The notes under the pieces are model-generated. The model did no database searches, had not been told where the DNA came from, and saw nothing but the letters and a program-made list of their open reading frames with translations. Position numbers and translations under genes: made by a program. Positions 8,175 through 15,196 of a DNA stretch of 34,493 nt are shown here, in pieces; position 1 is the first letter of the stretch; each line of letters begins with the position of its first letter. This stretch comes from a virus, in IMG/VR virus record IMGVR_UViG_3300009423_000014, positions 1 through 34,493 of that record. One strand, written 5' to 3'.

Positions 8175-8750
8175 TTATGCTGATACAGTTATATCCATAT
8201 CTATTGTGGTGATCTCACCCTCATCTGTAAGGACTCCATCTAACGCTACAGCGGTGATAACGCCGCCTTCTTCATCTGTAGTAATATCTTCTATATTGAA
8301 TGTAAGATTAAACCCAGCTACTTCTACGAACTTTCCTGCTAACTTCTCTGGAAGTGAATTAACTGAGAATACATCCTCAATACCTCCACATGTATTAGTA
8401 GTTATCTCACCTAGTACTCTATCCACCCTGAAAGCATTCTTTAACTTACTAGCTATCCTTAGTGAATCTCGCCCATACACTGTGTACTGCATTAACATTT
8501 TTACATTAGTTGTGTAATAGGGATTATCGTTATCATCAACCCCTTGACGTAAGAGCCAACTTCCTGTATCATCTATACTAAGAATATCAAATGTAATGTA
8601 AGGAAGGTTTGGAGTGTTATCTTCATCTCTCTCAAATATAATAGAAGGTACTTGTTGACCTGCTCTGCTAGTAGTGCTAAGTTCATCTCCTACAAAGCTA
8701 GAAGCTACTCTTACAAATTCGTTTCTAATGCCGCTTATATCTAATGCCAC
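8175..8750 (-). CDS. Tail terminator / neck protein (LIC_12616-like)
   Basis: A 191-residue protein resembling the LIC_12616 / neck terminator family, with a helical N-terminus (IRNEFVRVASSFVG), then NLPYITFDILSIDDTGSW, then VKMLMQYTVYGRDSLRIASK, and a late beta segment (GKFVEVAGFNLTFNIEDITT). These proteins cap the tail tube and mediate joining to the head. The position directly before the sheath gene supports this. The acidic C-terminal 35 residues are less typical and may be flexible. Confidence 0.75.
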   Translation of the reverse strand: MALDISGIRNEFVRVASSFVGDELSTTSRAGQQVPSIIFERDEDNTPNLPYITFDILSIDDTGSWLLRQGVDDNDNPYYTTNVKMLMQYTVYGRDSLRIASKLKNAFRVDRVLGEITTNTCGGIEDVFSVNSLPEKLAGKFVEVAGFNLTFNIEDITTDEEGGVITAVALDGVLTDEGEITTIDMDITVSA

Positions 8751-8762
8751 TTAGGAACTCCT

Positions 8763-9128
8763 TTAAGATACCTTCTCTTCTTTAATAAAGATTGATTCAT
8801 AATGATCTGATCTACTACCGTGGAATGACCAATTAGCTACATTGAAGGCAAAATAACTCTTGCCGTCTATAACCACCTTATCAGCTTTAGTTTTAGGAGT
8901 AGCATCACTGTCTGCCTCCTTGATAGGTGTAGTACCATACAATACATAAGCATCTGATGACCTAATACCATCTGGAAGAACTAGCATTTCACTTCCTTTT
9001 TGGAAAGGTTGTATGCTAAACTCTGCTTCTATATACTCAGGGGGGAAATCGTAGTATATGTTGTTAGCATCTCGCTCTCCCCCTTTATGTCGCTCTATAG
9101 TGAGCTTTGTTTTTATTATTCTGCTCAT
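8763..9128 (-). CDS. Head-tail joining protein, unassigned (possible stopper)
   Basis: A 121-residue protein I do not recognise with confidence. It is beta-rich (PEYIEAEFSIQPFQKGSEML, KVVIDGKSYFAFNVANWSFH), consistent with a small SPP1 gp16-like stopper, and it lies between a gp10-like gene and the tail terminator, where a stopper is expected. Its ATG overlaps the end of the upstream gene by four bases. The functional label is from position only. Confidence 0.5.
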   Translation of the reverse strand: MSRIIKTKLTIERHKGGERDANNIYYDFPPEYIEAEFSIQPFQKGSEMLVLPDGIRSSDAYVLYGTTPIKEADSDATPKTKADKVVIDGKSYFAFNVANWSFHGSRSDHYESIFIKEEKVS

Positions 9129-9622
9129 ATAGAACCTATCTCTTTAACTTGATTATTGTAAGAGCTTTTATATGCAGTCTTACTCTTTAATTCACCTGTA
9201 TCTAATAATGGAGTAGACGTAGCTTCTGTAATAGGCATGAATAAACCTGCCTTACCAAACACCTCAGAATACTCTTCCCTGAGAACTTCGCCCATATCCA
9301 TTAGAAACTCTTCTGATGCACCTTCTTTTAATAAATTCTTAGACCACTTCTTATATACAAGCTTAACTTTAGGATTCTTTAGGAAACCTTTATTACGCAT
9401 TTGTGTGAATGTGAAGTTGGCTAGAGGATTCTTAATAACACTAGAGGATGTAGCACCAGCAGCCCATAGTTGAAGAAGTTCTACATTGGTAATATCTGAA
9501 TCCCCATGATTCTTACCATCTTCAAAGTGACCTATTTGTAAGTTATTAGCTGATAAACTATTTAAGTTTTTTAACAGCTTTTCTATCTTTCCTTTCTTTC
9601 GTATTACTTTGGCTTTTATCAT
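9125..9622 (-). CDS. HK97 gp10-like / virion morphogenesis-type neck protein
   Basis: A 165-residue basic protein. The helical N-terminus (KIEKLLKNLNSL) followed by LQIGHFEDG, and the late LLDTGELKSKTAYKSS segment, resemble the tail-component family of HK97 gp10 and the Mu virion morphogenesis proteins, where a TGxLxxS motif near the end is typical. Such proteins take part in head-tail joining or tail completion. Neighbours on both sides are neck genes. The match rests on a short motif and order, so it is tentative. Confidence 0.5.
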   Translation of the reverse strand: MIKAKVIRKKGKIEKLLKNLNSLSANNLQIGHFEDGKNHGDSDITNVELLQLWAAGATSSSVIKNPLANFTFTQMRNKGFLKNPKVKLVYKKWSKNLLKEGASEEFLMDMGEVLREEYSEVFGKAGLFMPITEATSTPLLDTGELKSKTAYKSSYNNQVKEIGSI

Positions 9623-9701
9623 CTATCTCCTTCTTAGGAGTATCTAGTTTGATATCCTCTATAACGTTTCCATCTTTATCTTTAACTATTCTTCTAATCA
9701 A
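9558..9701 (-). CDS. Small lysine-rich ORF with TTG start
   Basis: A 47-codon frame starting at TTG 9701 with AGGAG seven bases upstream, beginning MIRRIVKDKDGNVIEDIKL and ending in a very Lys-rich tail. It fills the gap between two neck genes and overlaps the start of the gp10-like gene by 65 bases in another frame. The good ribosome site argues for translation. The low-complexity end and long overlap argue that it may only be a leader for the next gene. No function is recognised. Confidence 0.4.
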   Translation of the reverse strand: MIRRIVKDKDGNVIEDIKLDTPKKEIDDKSQSNTKERKDRKAVKKLK

Positions 9702-9710
9702 GATTATCTC

Positions 9711-10151
9711 CTATAGTATTAAAGGGTCTTTAGTATCTGCTTCGCAATCGGTTATCTTAATAAGATTACCTGTCTTAATTATAATACCTAACGTAGTAGG
9801 GATTTTATAACCGCCTTTAGGCAAGTATGGGCATAAGTCTGGTAATGTCTTTAAGAACTCTTTCCATAGATTCTTCTGATGATCTTCTGAGTATTGATTA
9901 ATAACTTTACCCACCTGCTCTCTTATAAGACCTGCACCATCCACTGCGTGACGTGAGTTATTCATTACTCCTACAACCTGTAAACTCTTACAGAGAGCTT
10001 CTGAGTAATATAATTCATCATCTTCGGGTATCTGATTAGTTATAACATTAGAGATTACATTAGACATCTCTGTATCTGTTAAACTATTACCAGAGAGGGG
10101 CAAGTGAGATTTCAAATCTCCTAACATTTCTGATTTATTAATAGTTGGCAT
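9711..10151 (-). CDS. Head-tail connector-region protein, unknown
   Basis: A 146-residue mostly helical protein just downstream of the terminators that follow the major capsid gene. It has a Ser/Asn-rich N-terminal half (LSGNSLTDTEMSNVISNVI) and a conserved-looking FLKTLPDLCPYLPKGGYKIP. Many phages encode an adaptor at this location, but no family motif was recognised. The ATG has only a weak purine-rich site. Expression presumably depends on read-through of the tandem terminators or on a promoter not seen. Confidence 0.6.
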   Translation of the reverse strand: MPTINKSEMLGDLKSHLPLSGNSLTDTEMSNVISNVITNQIPEDDELYYSEALCKSLQVVGVMNNSRHAVDGAGLIREQVGKVINQYSEDHQKNLWKEFLKTLPDLCPYLPKGGYKIPTTLGIIIKTGNLIKITDCEADTKDPLIL

Positions 10152-10170
10152 TGTAATTCTCTATATTAGT

Positions 10171-10212
10171 CTTTTTATTAATAACTCTTTTATAAGAACT
10201 ATTAATAAAAAG
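10171..10212 (-). terminator. AT-rich 13-bp hairpin, second terminator or antiterminator element
   Basis: The minus strand has CTTTTTATTAATA at 10212-10200 and its exact complement TATTAATAAAAAG at 10183-10171, a perfect 13-bp inverted repeat. The loop of 16 bases contains a small TCTT/AAGA stem. It starts inside the T run of the GC-rich terminator next to it, so the two hairpins could act in tandem or compete. Confidence 0.55.
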
Positions 10213-10229
10213 AGGGGCATCCTTGCCCC
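10213..10229 (-). terminator. Rho-independent terminator after the major capsid gene
   Basis: On the minus strand GGGGCA (10229-10224), loop AGGA, TGCCCC (10219-10214) form a 6-bp GC-rich stem, followed at once by TCTTTTTATT. It starts ten bases after the major capsid stop. This is a textbook terminator shape and would give the capsid gene higher transcript levels than the neck and tail genes beyond. Confidence 0.85.
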
Positions 10230-10238
10230 AATTTAGTC

Positions 10239-11327
10239 TTAGCTTGCTGCTTCGTCTAAAGCAATAATACAAGCTGGTTTACGGTTAAGATACAATACAT
10301 TCTGCTCTTCCTGTACTGTAATACCGCGCTCATTATGCTCTTCAACGCCTACATAACGCTCTAATGCAGTAGTGTTCACATAACGCATATCAGTCTTAGG
10401 TGCGAACGCTCTTGCGAACATTTCACTTGTACCTACAGGGACTAAGTAAGCTTTATCAGCAGGGATTAGAGGTGTGCCTGATAAGATACTCTCAGATGAA
10501 CGGATAAATACTGCACCTGTACGTTCTGATTCAAAGTAACGTCTACGGAAGATACCACCTTCAACACCAAAACTATCACGAGGGATAGCCATAGATGCTA
10601 AGTCTAGCGGGCCTCGAATTTCACGAGCAATACCTTCATTAACTTCCAAGGCATAACGCTTATCAAAGTAACTAGATCCGCAGATAAAGACTGGGGTTGT
10701 ATAACTTACACCATTCTTCTCACAGGCTTCTTGAAGTTTATCTAACTGAGCTTGCTCTGCTAACCAAACATCAGTTGTATTATCTAAATCCATAAAGGTT
10801 GCTGCTGGGCGGCTAGAATCTTCAATAGTATTATGGTACTCATATACTTTTGCAGGGCCACCTGCTACATAGTTAGTATCAGTAGTTAGTAACTGTGCAT
10901 AAGAGAGTTCAGTGAATAATGCCCAAGCTTTATCAGCTTTCTCAGAAAGAGCAACTACATGATCTTCTACAGTCATCTTCTCATTACTGCCAAACTTACG
11001 TTTAGATTTAACATCGTGTGGAGAAACATTCCAACGGAAGCCATAAGAACCACCACGGAACATTAACTCGCGAGGTTTGTCTTTCTGTAAGTCATTACCA
11101 TACCCATCTGATGCCTTACCTGTAGGTAACTGGATGGTGGATACCATGTCATCATATACAAATTTATCATCTGTATTATAGAAGTTGGCTACTTGACCAC
11201 CACCTAGCATGGCAGTTAGTAAACCTACTTCTGCATGAGATTGACGTTGAGTTGGGCTAGTAACGTCGATAAACTCAAAAGAGTTAGTACCAGAACGTAC
11301 TGCTTTATCAAGAGATTGAATTGTCAT
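10239..11327 (-). CDS. Major capsid protein (lambda gpE-type family)
   Basis: A 362-residue protein between the decoration gene and a strong terminator. It has the lambda gpE-like capsid pattern: an N-terminal GTNSFEFIDVTSPTQRQ, a central TPVFICGSSYFDKRYALEVN, then GIFRRRYFESERTG, and near the end IPADKAYLVPVGTSEMFA followed by RAFAPKTDMRYVNT. These proteins adopt the HK97 fold and form the shell. An N-terminal propeptide cleaved by the prohead protease is possible but no site is evident. A decoration protein and scaffold directly upstream fit lambda-like head assembly. Confidence 0.88.
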   Translation of the reverse strand: MTIQSLDKAVRSGTNSFEFIDVTSPTQRQSHAEVGLLTAMLGGGQVANFYNTDDKFVYDDMVSTIQLPTGKASDGYGNDLQKDKPRELMFRGGSYGFRWNVSPHDVKSKRKFGSNEKMTVEDHVVALSEKADKAWALFTELSYAQLLTTDTNYVAGGPAKVYEYHNTIEDSSRPAATFMDLDNTTDVWLAEQAQLDKLQEACEKNGVSYTTPVFICGSSYFDKRYALEVNEGIAREIRGPLDLASMAIPRDSFGVEGGIFRRRYFESERTGAVFIRSSESILSGTPLIPADKAYLVPVGTSEMFARAFAPKTDMRYVNTTALERYVGVEEHNERGITVQEEQNVLYLNRKPACIIALDEAAS

Positions 11328-11346
11328 AATTATCTATAATCCTTTA

Positions 11347-11829
11347 TTAGTTATAAGTAGGGGCTACTACTGTTGCATTATCAATGGTAGTAATACGTTG
11401 AGCTTCTAGTTGAGCTTTAAACGCAGTTTGTGCTGCACCATTTGCAGAACCCCATACAAAACCTGAATCTACACCTGCTGCATCGCCACGGAAGAGTACA
11501 GTCATTTTAGCATCTGCTGCTGCTAGGTTAGTATCTTCATAATTAGCACCTAAACCTGAATAGTCACCTACTGCTACTGCAATTACAGAACCATCTGGTA
11601 AAGGAGAACCACCTGTTGTAATAGCTGCTGCAATATCTTGAGCTACATATACCTCAAACTGTGAATTAGCATTTACCCAAATAAGAGGAATACCGATATT
11701 ACCTACTGAGCCAGTACCACCTACATCTACTGTAGCGAAGTTATAACGTACTTTGTTAGCAGATGAGAAATCAGAACAACCTTTTAGGTAGTCAGATAAA
11801 ATAGGACGTGCTGTTGAAGTTACAGTCAT
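11347..11829 (-). CDS. Head decoration / stabilisation protein (gpD-like)
   Basis: A 160-residue protein with an Ala/Gly/Val-rich beta pattern. The C-terminal VLFRGDAAGVDSGFVWGSAN segment, followed by AQTAFKAQLEAQRI, is typical of phage head decoration proteins found directly before the major capsid gene. Such proteins trimerise on the outside of the expanded shell and lock it. Its start shares one base with the stop of the scaffold gene, which suggests translational coupling. Confidence 0.78.
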   Translation of the reverse strand: MTVTSTARPILSDYLKGCSDFSSANKVRYNFATVDVGGTGSVGNIGIPLIWVNANSQFEVYVAQDIAAAITTGGSPLPDGSVIAVAVGDYSGLGANYEDTNLAAADAKMTVLFRGDAAGVDSGFVWGSANGAAQTAFKAQLEAQRITTIDNATVVAPTYN

Positions 11830-12191
11830 TATTTAGTCTCCATAGCTTTCGCTTTTTCAATTCGTTTTTCTTCAATGCGTTCCGCTAAAGATTTCTCTAC
11901 TTCAACTTCTGCTTCTCCATCTTCACCAGCTTCTTCAAATGCTTTATCAAGAGGAGTTTCTTTACTCTTAGTGATAGCTACTTCTGCTGTTTTCTCAATA
12001 GCTGCAAAGGCTTTAATCAGTTCTTGTGACTTCTCATCTTCAAGTTCTACAAGAGCTGATGCTACTGCTTCTGAGTTATCAAGATTATATTTCTCAATCT
12101 CTTTCTGCATTAGTGCTTTTTCTAGTTTAGCGATCTTTGCATCTCGCGCTTTATTGATGGCTTCTTGTTCTACCACGTTTTGATCTGACAT
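11829..12191 (-). CDS. Internal-start short form of the scaffold (120 residues)
   Basis: An in-frame ATG at 12191 is preceded by AAAGGAAAC, a fair ribosome site at normal spacing. The product begins MSDQNVVEQEAINKARD and keeps the whole coiled-coil part while dropping the first 96 residues. Nested scaffold starts are known in lambda (Nu3 inside C). Translation from this start is an inference from the site. Confidence 0.5.
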   Translation of the reverse strand: MSDQNVVEQEAINKARDAKIAKLEKALMQKEIEKYNLDNSEAVASALVELEDEKSQELIKAFAAIEKTAEVAITKSKETPLDKAFEEAGEDGEAEVEVEKSLAERIEEKRIEKAKAMETK

Positions 12192-12479
12192 TTTGTTTCC
12201 TTTAGTCAAGTTTTCTTGCTCTTCCCCTGCATCACTCTTGACAGAGGAGAGGGAGTTATTATTACTCTTTTGCTTTTGCAGCGGAGTAAATTCTTCACCT
12301 ATATAAGATAGGTATTCTCTTTCTTGATCTGACAGATCAGATTCCAAGGGTGAGTTGGCTTTTAGTAAGACAGTTTCCATTTGAGATGCTGGGCCGCCTT
12401 GAGATTCAGAAGTTAAACTACACTCTGCTGTATCTTTATCAAACCATATTGAATGTATAATTCTTTTAGTATCAGTCAT
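11829..12479 (-). CDS. Putative scaffolding protein
   Basis: A 216-residue, strongly charged protein, helical and rich in Glu, Lys and Ala, with heptad-like blocks (ARDAKIAKLEKALMQKEIEK and SLAERIEEKRIEKAKAMETK). This composition and the position between protease and decoration/capsid genes fit an internal head scaffold. Residues 1-96 differ in composition (Ser/Gln/Leu-rich) from the helical remainder. An in-frame ATG at codon 97 has its own ribosome site, so a shorter form is likely. No motif defines a family, and function is inferred from order and composition. Confidence 0.65.
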   Translation of the reverse strand: MTDTKRIIHSIWFDKDTAECSLTSESQGGPASQMETVLLKANSPLESDLSDQEREYLSYIGEEFTPLQKQKSNNNSLSSVKSDAGEEQENLTKGNKMSDQNVVEQEAINKARDAKIAKLEKALMQKEIEKYNLDNSEAVASALVELEDEKSQELIKAFAAIEKTAEVAITKSKETPLDKAFEEAGEDGEAEVEVEKSLAERIEEKRIEKAKAMETK

Positions 12480-12481
12480 TA

Positions 12482-13240
12482 TTAAATTTCCTCTACGCTG
12501 CCTTGCGCTCCTATGGATGGAGGCATAAACTTGTTGGCCTTTTTAAGCTCCCATGCCTTATCATTAGTAAACTGTAACTCTACAAGAGGAGTCCCTGCTT
12601 TCACTAAGCTATCACCATACATAGTATCTTCTTCTACCATCCAAGCCTTCTTGTAGTAATAAGATTTAGTTAAGTGCTTATGAAATAAACCAGCTTGCAT
12701 ATAACCTTCATCAACAGCTTTATTAAACTCTTGGACTAATTGGTTAGTGGCTTCTGCTGTGGCTGCATCTCCATGAGCATCTGTAACACCTACGATAGAG
12801 AATAGTGGCTCAACAGATATCATCTCTTCATCATTAAACTGTTTAATAATAGGCATTTCTTTCTTAAAGATACCCTTTACAGTCTTCTCAATGAGATCAA
12901 TAATAGATGCTTTATCTACTGGAATATCTTCTACTAGGTCTTTCCATTCAGTAGTTCTTACAACTTGAGTAGCCTCTACTTCTGGAATAGAAACTTTAGT
13001 ACCATTATAAGAATAACTTACCTTCCAGAATGTATAGTTTTGATCTAATCCTGACCAGATATCAAAATAAATATAGTCATCATCATGGTCTTGATAGTAG
13101 GCATATTCTTTGATACCATTAATTTCAAATAGGTAACTAATCTCGTCACGTATATGACTAATCTTATCGTTGTTTGTATTCTTCTCTATTTTAGTATTAC
13201 TACAAAACTTAGAAGAAAATTGATCTAATTTAAGTTTCAC
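12482..13240 (-). CDS. XkdF-like prohead protease
   Basis: A 252-residue protein between portal and scaffold. The second half has the XkdF pattern: SIVGVTDAHGDAATAEA (DAHGD at 154-158), FHKHL (186-190), a beta hairpin SLVKAGTPLVELQFTNDKAW, and a C-terminal PSIGAQGS (Ser 232). XkdF proteins are predicted head maturation serine proteases that trim scaffold or capsid. The first 120 residues are acidic, Tyr-rich and unlike the usual short XkdF form, perhaps a docking domain. The final SIG motif is normally GFSIGG, so the Ser context is somewhat changed. Gene order strongly supports the call. Confidence 0.72.
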   Translation of the reverse strand: MKLKLDQFSSKFCSNTKIEKNTNNDKISHIRDEISYLFEINGIKEYAYYQDHDDDYIYFDIWSGLDQNYTFWKVSYSYNGTKVSIPEVEATQVVRTTEWKDLVEDIPVDKASIIDLIEKTVKGIFKKEMPIIKQFNDEEMISVEPLFSIVGVTDAHGDAATAEATNQLVQEFNKAVDEGYMQAGLFHKHLTKSYYYKKAWMVEEDTMYGDSLVKAGTPLVELQFTNDKAWELKKANKFMPPSIGAQGSVEEI

Positions 13241-13254
13241 TTTTAAGTGTTCTC

Positions 13255-14763
13255 CTAAGATGCATTTTCATTATTGTTATCACTATTAGCTCCTTCTGCT
13301 TGAGAGTTACCATTCCCAGAAGTTCCTCCAGATCCTTTACCTATTGCCGCTTGTAAATCAAGATTCTCTAGGCCATCTGTAGTAAGGCCGCACATCTCAT
13401 AGAACTCTGTAAGGGCTTCTATAGTCATACCACCACCTGATAGCAATCTTTGCATAGCCTTAGATAATACTTCTAAATCTGGCTTAGATGGATCAGCAGC
13501 TTCAAAGAGGGGCATATCTTCCCAATCTAATTCAATACCATTCTTAGCTAACAACATTGGAGTTAGCTTAGTGTCAATAACATCTACTGTCCAAGCTACT
13601 GCATTATTAACGTAGTAATCAAATGTAGACATCTGGTTAGAAGACATTGCATTAGAGCCGTGTCCATTCTGACCTAATAATAAGAATGCTGTACCAAATA
13701 TATTATGGATATCCTTACGCTTCTGATCTATGACTTCTGATGTTTTATACTGCTTACCGCCACCATCTATACCTTTGAAAGATATATCAAACTGTTTGTT
13801 TTTGTTTTCGTCTGTATCACTAGCTATTAGTATTACAGGGCTTTCACCAGATTGCATATTAATAGCATTCTCAACTAAAGCATCTAGTGCAGCGGCTTCA
13901 TCTGGGAACTCATCTGGCTTCTGACCTTTATTAATAATATCTGCCGGTGCTGATACTACTGCGCTACCTGATAAATCCTTCGATATACCTCTTATCTCAT
14001 ATTTCTCAATAAGCTTCTTTTCAGCATAAGGACTCCAACACGGCACTAAAGGAGAGCTACCTTGGGGGTTGCCATCTACAGGATTAAACCTGAAATGTAA
14101 TAACCTAGATGAGTCTATGTAAGTGTACTTAGTAGCTCTGTGTATGTTATTATTAAAATCAATATCATTATAAGATATACCAGAGTTAACAAAATCAGCT
14201 TTCGTAGTCTCTCTATTTTTAATTTTAAGAGGCTTCTGTACTACACCTTTTAGGTCTCTATTATTCTTATCGAATACCCAACCATATACACTAGATTGCG
14301 TTCTAGGTGCTAGTTTCTTAATAACTACTGAACCTTTATACTTACCATAATCTCTTCTCTCTAACACTACATTTAAAAGCGAGAAACCGTATACTAGATC
14401 AGTATTGCCTGATGACATAGCTTCACGCCATGTGCCAAAGCTCATATTTCTGATGGCATAATTAAGGAACTTAGCTGCTGCATCGCTGACTTTAGAACCT
14501 TTACTCTTAAATGACCCTTTGTCTAATGCATCTAGTCTGAGGTTATTTGTATAATCTACTGACACCCTGATTGCTGGTTCAGTGTTATACATTTCTTTAA
14601 AAGTACAGAAAGCGCGAGGATAATTAAGCTCCTCTTTCTTCTGATCTTTGATGTAGCGAACACCATCTATAATGTATGGTTGACCTACTTCTGTAAGTAA
14701 GCCAGAAATGCCCGTCTTAGGATTTACAGATTCAGACTTCTCTATTTCTACATTGTCTGACAT
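13255..14763 (-). CDS. Portal protein
   Basis: A 502-residue protein lying after terminase and before the protease. It shows portal-like features: NTEPAIRVSVDYTNN near the start, REAMSSGNTDLVYGFSLLNV, LLHFRFNPVDGNPQGSSPL, then SEVIDQKRKDIHNIFGTAFL and GSNAMSSNQMSTFDYYVNNA in the stem and wing helices. The dodecameric portal forms the DNA gate of the head and docks the terminase. The C-terminal 30 residues are Gly/Asn/Ser-rich and probably disordered. It resembles DUF935/SPP1 gp6-like portals, but the exact subfamily cannot be fixed by eye. Confidence 0.88.
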   Translation of the reverse strand: MSDNVEIEKSESVNPKTGISGLLTEVGQPYIIDGVRYIKDQKKEELNYPRAFCTFKEMYNTEPAIRVSVDYTNNLRLDALDKGSFKSKGSKVSDAAAKFLNYAIRNMSFGTWREAMSSGNTDLVYGFSLLNVVLERRDYGKYKGSVVIKKLAPRTQSSVYGWVFDKNNRDLKGVVQKPLKIKNRETTKADFVNSGISYNDIDFNNNIHRATKYTYIDSSRLLHFRFNPVDGNPQGSSPLVPCWSPYAEKKLIEKYEIRGISKDLSGSAVVSAPADIINKGQKPDEFPDEAAALDALVENAINMQSGESPVILIASDTDENKNKQFDISFKGIDGGGKQYKTSEVIDQKRKDIHNIFGTAFLLLGQNGHGSNAMSSNQMSTFDYYVNNAVAWTVDVIDTKLTPMLLAKNGIELDWEDMPLFEAADPSKPDLEVLSKAMQRLLSGGGMTIEALTEFYEMCGLTTDGLENLDLQAAIGKGSGGTSGNGNSQAEGANSDNNNENAS

Positions 14764-14773
14764 TTATATTTCC

Positions 14774-15163
14774 TTATTTAGGTGTCTTAGTAGCCTTACT
14801 TGCTTTCTTAGTTTGAGGCTTATCTGCTACTTTAGGAGAAGCTACTTCTTTCTCTGCTGTATCTGTAACAGTCTTATTGTCTGGAAGTTCTGGAGTTTCC
14901 TCTGCTACTTCTTTCTCTACTTCTTTAACTTTATCCAGTGAAGGATCTTTACCTTCTGCATACAATACAACACGTCCTGTGGCATTACCTTGGAAATTAC
15001 GCAGTGGTCGATCCCAATTATTAGGCTCTAGGGGTAAGGCATATCCTTTATTAATATACTCTTGTATGGTATAAAAGAAATCACCTTGTTTTAGTTTACC
15101 TGCTCCTTTCTGGAGGATAGTGACTTTACTTTTATTCTCATTAACTTTTACATTAACTGACAT
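14774..15163 (-). CDS. Small protein between TerL and portal, unknown
   Basis: A 129-residue protein with a small folded-looking N-terminal half (KVTILQKGAGKLKQGDFFYT, GYALPLEPNNWDRPLRNFQG) and a Lys/Glu/Pro/Thr-rich C-terminal half that is likely disordered. The position suggests a packaging or head accessory role. No family was recognised. Confidence 0.65.
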   Translation of the reverse strand: MSVNVKVNENKSKVTILQKGAGKLKQGDFFYTIQEYINKGYALPLEPNNWDRPLRNFQGNATGRVVLYAEGKDPSLDKVKEVEKEVAEETPELPDNKTVTDTAEKEVASPKVADKPQTKKASKATKTPK

Positions 15164-15196
15164 TGTGTTTTCTCTCTTATTTAATTTGAATAGTAA

